Shown: piece after piece, positions 37,501-46,500 of the stretch
Numbering within the stretch: the stretch's first letter is position 1
Layout: each line of letters opens with the position of its first letter
Assembly (NCBI RefSeq): GCF_008831285.2
Contig: NC_045143.1
Coordinates: 22,756,302-22,820,301 of the forward strand
DNA length: 64,000 nucleotides
DNA from: Nymphaea colorata
Lineage: Eukaryota > Streptophyta > Magnoliopsida > Nymphaeales > Nymphaeaceae
Direction: 5' to 3'
Notes under the pieces: model-generated
Told to the model about the DNA's origin: nothing
Seen by the model: only the letters and a program-made list of their open reading frames with translations
Databases searched by the model: none
Program-made: the position numbers and the translations under genes

Positions 37501-40500
37501 TGTTGCCAAGGGATATGCTCAAGAATATGGGATTGATTATGAAGAAACCTTTGCTCCTGTTGCTCGCATGACTTCTGTTAGAACCCTTATTGCCATTGCC
37601 TCTGTTAAACATTGGACTATTTTTCAAATGGATGTTAAAAATGCTTTCTTAAATGGTCACCTACAAGAAGAAGTTTTCATGAGTGCTCCCCCTGGTTTTG
37701 ATCTACCCCAAAACAAAGTTTTACGCCTTAAGAAAGCCCTTTATGGTTTAAAACAAGCTCCCAAAGCCTGGTTTGACAAGTTTAGTAGTGTCATGTTTAA
37801 TCAAGGTTTTAAATCTTGCTACTCTGATACTGCCATGTTTGTAAAAACTACCTCCGTAGGTGTAATTGTTTTATTACTGTATGTTGATGATATGGTTATT
37901 ACTGGGAGTGATGATGAAGGGATTATAGAGGTAAAACACTTTCTTAGCAAATGTTTTCAAATGACTGATTTGGGAAGACTAACTTATTTTCTTGGAATTG
38001 AAGTTGCTTATAGCAAACAAGGTTATCTTCTTTCTCAAATGAAGTTTGCTAGTGAATTAGTTGACAGAACAGGTATCTCAGATGACAAAGTTGTGGATAC
38101 TCCAACAGCACTGGGAGTAAAAATGAAAATTGATGATGGAGAGATATTGGAGAATCCCACTTCTTTTCGGCAAATAGTTGGCGCTCTCTCTTATCTCTCC
38201 ATCACCAGACCTGACATTGCTCATGCTGTGCATGTGATAAGCCAATTTCAACAAAGACCCACCTCAGTACATATGGGAGCGGCAATGCGGATTGTCCGTT
38301 ATGTGAAAAACACTATCAACAAAGGACTATTTCTGTCTTCTTCTTCTATATTAGAATTAGTTGCGTATACAGATGCTGATTGGGGTGGAGATCCCAATAA
38401 TAGGCACTCCACCACTGGTTTTTGTGTGTTTTTAGGTGACTCCTTAATTTCCTGGCGATGCAAGAAACAGAATAAGGTATCGCTATCATCAACAGAAGCT
38501 GAATATCGAGCAATGGCAACTACAACGATGGAGATAGTGTGGCTCAAAAGCTTACTGAAAGATATGGGAATTCATATTACGAATCCTGTCAAGCTTTGTT
38601 GCGACAACAAAAGTGCAATCTATATTGCTAGCAATCACACATTCCATGAAAGAACAAAGCATATAGAGATGGACTGCCATTATGTTCGTGAAGAGTTCCT
38701 TCAGAAAAACATAAATCTCTCCTATGTCCAATCAGAGTATCAACTTGGCGATTTGTTCACTAAAGCTCTCGCTGCTACCAGATTTAATTTTCTCCTTGGC
38801 AAACTTTCGGTTATCACACCGTAAGTTTGAGGGGGGGTGTTAGAATGTATGTATCCCATATGTATACATATATACATTTATATATATCACATATATTAGT
38901 CATCTAATATATGCTTTATATATATATATATATATTTTATATTTTGGGTACTTAGGACACCTATGTAATTTTCACTTTCTTTATGTATTTTTTCTTTATG
39001 TATTATTTTCTGTTTTCCCCTTTTATCCCTCTCCTTTTTCTATTTTTCATAGAGGGAGACTAGTCCCAACGGCTAGATTTCTAGCCGTTGGGAGTCGGGA
39101 CTGCCTCCTCCTTCTTCTCTTTGGCCCTCTGCTCTATAAATAGGGCAGCTCTCCCATTGTTTTAGGTATGGCTTTTTAGCCTACTTCTTGTATCTCTTTG
39201 TGTGATTAATTTAAGTTCTTCTTCACCTCTTGTTTGAGGGTTTGTGAGATTGACTTGTTGGTGAAAGCTTCAAGGCTGATATTACTTGAAGAGGTTGTTT
39301 CTTTGGGCCTGATTTACATGCTGATCCAAGTGTTTCCTATCTCTCCTTCATTAGAAGTTGATCTTGCATCGCAAAGTAAAGGAACAACATCCTCAAAGGA
39401 TAGAGGAAACCATACCAGACCAGCCTAGAGGGAGAATATTTGGGGTTTAGCATGCAGTTCATCCTCTGACTTCAGCACATGAAGATTCCTTATTTCCTCA
39501 CCAAACCATTAAGTCAGCCTCAAGATTCCAAGGTACTGCTTCAATTGCTTGGATGATAAAGGAAAGGACATCCAACAAGTCACATTGCCATTCACATTAA
39601 AGCCCATAAGACTGATCAATGACTCAGCTGACAGGGACGAGGTGAAGACCTCATGTAGCACACTTTTGCCCAAAGGTCAAACCCGACTTATGTTATTAAT
39701 CCGAACCTTCCACTCAATGCTATTGATAAGAGCTTAGCTCCTGTCTAATGCTGCACCAACCATGGGAGCCAATGAAATACCTAGAGGCAGACCAAAGGTA
39801 AATTTTCTTTTATACATTTAACATGAAAAACCTCCATCCTTACCCATCGGTTCTTTATCTCCTTCATCATTTTCATGCTAACCTAATGAGCAAGGTCGAG
39901 CTCGTTTTCCTCAAAGGCATCAGTCACAAACTGTAAATCAGGCCTGAACTTAATGATAGAAACACTTCAAGAGTGACACTCTTGAAGATACCAGCCACTC
40001 CAAGAAATCACACAAGGAGAAACCTCAAACTAGAGGTGAAAAACTTGTATTCAATCTCAAATAATACACAAAATCAGGTCTTAAAGTCCATACTAAGCAA
40101 GGGATCCAAGTCCCTTATTTATAAAACAAAGAAAGGAAGAAGGAGAAAAAGGAGCTAACTGTTGGGCAGCTCCAACGGCTAGATTTCTAGCCTGAGAGCA
40201 GCCAACAGCTAGTTCCCTTTGGTAATAAAATAAAAAAAGGAAAGGAAAATAAATACAAAAAGGCCTATGCATACATACTGTAGAAACAAACACCACACAC
40301 GAACACATGATGTAATGAGGAAAAAACCCTCAAGAATGAGGGTAAAAAACCACATGAGACAAGAAGGTAGTGGACGGTGCTCACTAGCTGCCGATCCACC
40401 CTTTCAAGGCAGTCGATCTGAAAAATCGGACGGTCCAAGTAACACCCAAAAAGGTTCTCAACTGCAACATTCACTCTCTCTCTCTTTTCCCACTCCATCT

Positions 40501-43500
40501 TCCCCTTGCCCTCCCCTTTCTGTGCACAATCAACTGGGGCTCCACGACAGGATGCCAACAACTGGAATGGACACTAACAACCAAAAATCTGGTGCACATG
40601 ACTACCTCCTCCTCCTTTCCACCAAAAAGGGCACGCCCTTTTCTTCTTTTTTTTAATCTCAAAAACAGCTTGCGTTTTGTTTATTTGACATTAATGATGT
40701 TTTAAATTTCATCCGATGTTTTGCAAGCATGCCTCTCCCTTCTTCCCCTTCTAAAGGGCATGCCCGTTCATTTTACATAAAAAATCAAACTTCTTTGTTG
40801 GCTTCCATGTCTGCACTTTGCAAATCAAAGAATGAAGCTCTAGAGCATTTGTCCTTAGATGCCACAATTCTCAGATTATTTGGAGGTGGCCAATTTTGGC
40901 TTGAAAATCCAAAAGCACACAATGATCCCAGCCAGAATTTGTCTTTCGCAATCGAGTTCAAAGTATCGCCCATATTTATGTTTATCATAATCATCAAATT
41001 CAAAGAATTAGCATATAGCATACTCATTAAGATGAATGACCAAATCATTAAACTAAAATGATTACAAACTATAATGAAGAAAGCAAAATGTGAAAAAAAT
41101 GATATTTGCTGACATAGATGACTGAAAGGCCAAAGTTTTGCTAGTTATTAGTTATTACACCAACAATGAGATCAGTTCTTTGCAAACAGGGAATATGAAC
41201 ACAAAATCTCATATATTTATTGAAATAAAAGTCCTATGGTACATGAAAACATGGTGATCACATATTTGCATTCCAATAATAGTTGTTACGTGCAGCCAAG
41301 GGAGAGAAGAGATGTGTTGACATATGGTGTATTGGGGTCACCTATCCGGGTCTGGATCTGGACCCGATCCAATGTGTTACTGTTATGACCTTACTTAACC
41401 CATGTAAACCCTAATTTCTATAGGTTAATGAAAAGTTTACGAGAGAGAGTGTCTGGAGGCTAGTGGGCACCAGTCCTCCTCACCCGTGGTTTTTTCCCTC
41501 TAGTTGAAGGGTTTTCCACATTAAATCCGTGTTGTTCTTTGTCGTACCCGCATATCCACAATTTTCAAAATTGTCGTACTCGAACCCACACCATCATACC
41601 CATATCGTACCCGCACCCATGTGACATAGGGGGAAAGTAATGATGGTCATTTTAGTTTCTCGAGCCGAGTCAAGTTATATGAGCAGTGTTTAAAGAACTT
41701 GAACTCAACTCGGCTATATGGACGAGTCGAGTCATTAACTCAAACTCGGCTCAACACCATTTTTTCTCTCTTAAACTTCACTCATAATCATAAAATTGGG
41801 GTTACAAATCATATTTAAGAGACAGTCACAGGTCGGGTTTGAACCTGAACCCGACCCAGTCTATGTCACATAGGTATGGCCAGTATGGGTATGGGTGCGG
41901 TTATGGATACCAGTGCGGGTACGGGCACGAACCATTTTTAAAAAGCTTGGGTGCGGGGGTACGGACGTACACACACAAGCATATATATATATATATATAT
42001 ATACATATACATGTCAAAAAATTTCAAACAGAATAACATATTCACACATATATGTATATCAAAAAATTACAAACAAAATAACATATTCATACATGATCCA
42101 AAATTTATAGATACTATCATACTACTAAACCTGGTGCTTTTTTTCCTAGTTTTTTCACATAGCACCAAAGAGGCTGAGATGGATTATCCATCTCTACTGC
42201 AATAGTATTAACACTACTGCTGCTTGCCATATTTCCAGTTCCACTTGTAGGCATCGTTTATTTTCCTTTATCAGCCATTACAACTTATATTTGAAAAGAA
42301 CCTAGCAAGACATAACCAAAGCCATATAAGGGGGAGATCGCCAAAGAGAATTAACCAAGCATGTAAAATCAGCATAGAAGATAGAACAAGGATTAAGAAC
42401 TAGAGATCCTTCTGAAAATCAGCAGTCTCTGTCACCTCTAAAGAGGAAAAACAATTGAAAGCTGCCTAAACAACGAAGACCAGGCATTTCCCAAGAATAA
42501 TAACAAAACCACGTACTTAAACCAACATAATGAGGTCAAGAAAGTCTATGACTATTGACTACGAACACGAACATCATAGTCAACAAATTTCTAGTTCAAA
42601 GTAGCAACCGTAAACCAACCTGGAGACAAGAACGATAGACTGCAACAATCAAGCATGTAAAATCGGCATAGAAGATAGAACAAGGATTAGGAACTAAGAA
42701 TCACCAAGCAATAAAACAAAAGAGGAAAAAAAGTGAAGAAAGAATCGGGAAAGAAGTCAAACAAAGAATCGGGAAAAAAGGGTCAAACGTATTCCTCAGA
42801 CGAGAGAAACAAAAGCCATCCCAAAGAGAGAGAGAGAGCATTGTTCCTCGACGCCGACATTTGGTCCACCGACACCAGAAACGATGGAAGGCTCAGCACA
42901 CGAGAAAACGATAAAAGCAAGGAAATACCAAGAAGAGTATAGGGCAGGAAACAACGTGCAGTTGCCAGATCGAGCACTGAGGGCAGAGTATAAGGCAATG
43001 GCTGTCGGCAATGTTATCTATATCGTACGATACACACGTGTATCGTACGATACGTATCATATAGGTCGAAGAAACCTATACGATACGCATTTGATACGTG
43101 ATACGCGTGCGTATCGTATGCGTATCGCCCGTATCGTACGATACAGGAGAAAAATTAAAAAGGAGCCCCTTTTTTGCGAGTTCTTTTAAAAGCTATGCTC
43201 CTCTCTCTCTCTTTTCTTGTTTCTTAACACTGCAAGAGACATGGGAGGAAGAGATTTTCTCCATTTGCATCAAGTTTTGCCGGTGAAGAAGCTTTCTTTC
43301 TCGTTGTGAGGACGGTGGGGATGATTGACGAGGATTATTGTTGAATCATGAAATATGATAACTATATGTATTGACTTTTGAACTTATGAATTGTGATGTA
43401 ATCGAATTCTCTTCGACTGCTTATTATGTTATTTTGAATGTTTCATTTCTTATTTTGGAATGTGTTCTTCATACTTCATAATTCATATACATGAATGTTC

Positions 43501-46500
43501 CTTTAAATACATTTTTCTTGATTTTTTATGATTTTTGTTTTTTTTCGGATTTTTTTGGATTTTTTATGATTTTTTTGGATTTTTTATGATTTTTAATATT
43601 TTTAAAAATTAAAAAAATTAATTTTACGATACGTTACGATACGGCGTGTAGGTCGGCCCGACCGATACGCGATACGCTACTCCTTTGATAACATTGGTTG
43701 TCGGCACGGCTGAAGCTTCATGGATGCATCATCTTCTTTGGGAACTCTCTGTTCCTATTGCTCAATCATCTCTATTTTGTGATAATCAAAGTGTCATCAA
43801 GATTGCTTTCAATCCTATCCTACATAATCGTACTGAGCATATAGAAATTGATCAACATTTGATTTGCCAAAAGGCTGAGGAAAATGAAATTGTTCCTACT
43901 TATATACCCACGTCTCAACAAGTGGCTGATCTATTTACCAAGGGTCTCACAGGACATCATTTTTTGGAATTGAAAAACAAGTTGTCCATGATCAAACTTC
44001 ATGCACAACTTGAGGGGGGCTGTTAAAATATGGGTCGGGCCTAGTTAGATCAGACCCAACCCGACCCATCTTAACCACACGCATGGGCAGTGGCATACTT
44101 ATAAACTTTTATTTTGTGTATTTTGTTTGTATACTAAATTTTGATTAGTATATAATGATAACAAGAGGCAGATGTCAAGATTGCTGCCCTCTTTCTTCTC
44201 TCTTTCTCTTGCACGAGCAGTCTATTCCTCTTCTCCTCCTCTCGTATCTACTAAAGAATCACTAAAGAGTCCATACGGTGGTTTGGGTTACATACCAAAA
44301 ATCTTACACTTATGACTTGCTTATGAGTTATTATGTAGATCATCTTATAAATTATGTTTCTTTTCTTGATGTCTTAGTTCACTTTGTGTTAATATATGAT
44401 ATTATCACCACTTATTAATGTTTGTGAAGTAACTTCATACCTATAATAAGTCCGCCATTATGTGTAACATGTTTTTTCATTAAAAAAACGTAATTTTTAT
44501 TTTTCTTTATTTATCTGATTTTTCTCTTTTTTTTATTTTTTGAATTAAAAAATAAATTTACGATACACATAGATACATTACGATACTTTACAATATAACA
44601 TAGCTATTGGCCTGACCGATACAGCTTACGATACGCTTTCTACAACATTGGATATCATAGTGATTATGTTTTTTTATATGTTAGACTCCATATTTGAGCC
44701 CTTACCTTAGAGGGTTAGGGATTGATCTGGTTTGTCGTCATACTAAAAAGGCTCAGTCTTCTGTTGCTTATCTTTTTCAGGTTTTGGCGAACCCGGGGAA
44801 GCAGGTTGATCAGATAGCTTCAATCACATCCTACTAGGGAGAGTTTTAGTCTATAGTCGTGTCGGCGCATTACATTTTGTATCATTGATGTATTGTTTTT
44901 GTTTCATCTTGTCATGTGTGTCATTGATAAATGTGAAGTCATTTTGTATGAATTGATTTTGCTACAAAATGGATGTTTGTCCCATTGTCATCTTGAGCTC
45001 CATTTTCAATGTTGTGTCGTCGCACCTCAACGTGTTATATTGAAAAGAAAAAAAAAAGTTTGCAGTTAAACTAGGTCGGAGTGTGATAGAGGACCTTTGG
45101 CCACACAATAAGGTATCTAAGGTTCTAAGTATCCTCGTGCCACAAAAAATTAGACATGAGTCTCTCCATCCTTTGAATTTGAATGATGTTATTTGAAAGA
45201 TAAAAGGCAGACATCCACCCAATAGAATATGCATACTCTTGATCAGAAATAACTAACCAGCCTGAGATAAAAATCTTGTTGCTCCAGTCTGACTTCCTCT
45301 AAAACTTTGTCCAAAAAGACATTCACTTCAGTGTGACTTCAATTTTCCAACAAAAAATTGGAAGACCTAGGTATTTAGTGGGCAAGTGTTCTTTATATCG
45401 GCTTGATAAGGATCCTAAGATGCTCTTCCAATCTTGAGAGCACTTGAAGCCAAAAGAAAGATTTATTGGGACTGATGTTGATTCTATACATTGTCTCAAA
45501 CTGCTGGATGAAAGGGGGGACATTCTCAGTCAACCTATTCCTCTGAGCCGATGACTAGGAAATGGTTTCCCAGAAAGCCACTAACTTCTGTTGCTTATTT
45601 ATTCTTGGGAGTTCCAGTTTCTGAATGAATCTTGACAGCATTTCCATGGACATGATGAATAATAAAGGGATAACCACAACAACCCCGTAGAGGAGGACAA
45701 CTATTCTGTTGGTTCCTCATCTATTAGCACAGAGGAGCTAGTCAACATGCTTTCCTGAATCGAAGCCATAGAGTCTTCCTTGAAACTAAATTGTTGAGAG
45801 AAGTATTAGAGAATCCTATTCCAGTCGATCCTAGACCTTCATTGAGTTGATTTTAATGAAGAAACATTGCTTCTTACTGTCACCCATGGCGTCCACCAGC
45901 TAATGGGCTAAAAGGGTATTGGATCACATGCACTTAATAAACACACATTAATTCCACAATGTTATTCTCCGAAGGGCCACTTTATTTGACCTGTGGTGAT
46001 GACAATGATGATTTTACAGTTAACATTCCAGAGGCTGATGGGCCAAACAAACTCCATTAGCTAGCCCTTTCTCTTTTAGGGTTTAGTACTATATTAGGCA
46101 TGTTAATGCTTTCTAAGATTCTCCCATGCAAAACGTTACTTAGAGATATGTGTACATCTTTGCCAATGAGGTCACTCCCCTACAAAACCATCTAGCACTG
46201 GAATGCTTTCCTAGTCCATGAAATTCTTGACCACTTTGTACTTGCAGGCCTTATTCATTCCTTCAGCCTCTTCCCAGAAGATTCTAAGTCCTAGAAAATC
46301 TAGCCATATCTCATTCTGTCTACATTTAGAGCCCATGATCTTTGGGAAAAAAAAAAAAAAAAAACTTGGGCCATCCGTTTAACATACCTCATGCTCTGTT
46401 GGCTGTCAAGATGGTTCTCCATATTAGTATCATCATGTATTTACATGACAATGAATTCCAATGTGTGCAAATGAATTATAAAGGCGTTCATGATGTTCAT

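Larger units (their letters stand above)
33926..39318 (+). mobile_element. Complete young Ty1/Copia retrotransposon
   Basis: 5393 bp with two 481-bp LTRs, perfect target duplication TGCTG (33921-33925, 39319-39323), primer site TGGTATCAGAGCC at 34407, gag-pol and a polypurine tract ending GAGGGGGGG at 38837. By eye the LTRs differ at three positions only, so insertion is recent. It lies in intron 2 of the methyltransferase gene, opposite strand. One frameshift in the integrase is the only obvious lesion. Confidence 0.97.
42925..44292 (+). mobile_element. Copia 3' remnant, split by a hAT derivative
   Basis: RNase H end plus 3' LTR. Before the insert: KQRAVARSSTE, then after a one-base shift AEYKAMAVG (42940-43008). 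After it: TAEASWMHHLLWEL, FCDNQSVIKIA, HIEIDQHLICQK and QVADLFTKGL (43705-44017). Then a polypurine tract (GAGGGGGGC, 44012-44020) and an LTR from 44021 (TGTTAAAATATGGG) to perhaps 44292. RT, integrase and gag are absent. Confidence 0.88.

Noticed and set aside
43009-43696. Mutator-type origin with 9-10 bp target duplication
   Set aside because: Taking the terminus as CAATGTTATC gives an 8-bp duplication and the same ends flank a hAT transposase gene at 60776, so hAT fits better.
43685-43710. Start of a separate small gene at 43685
   Set aside because: The apparent start lies inside the hAT terminal repeat; the frame is the Copia RNase H continuing across the insertion.
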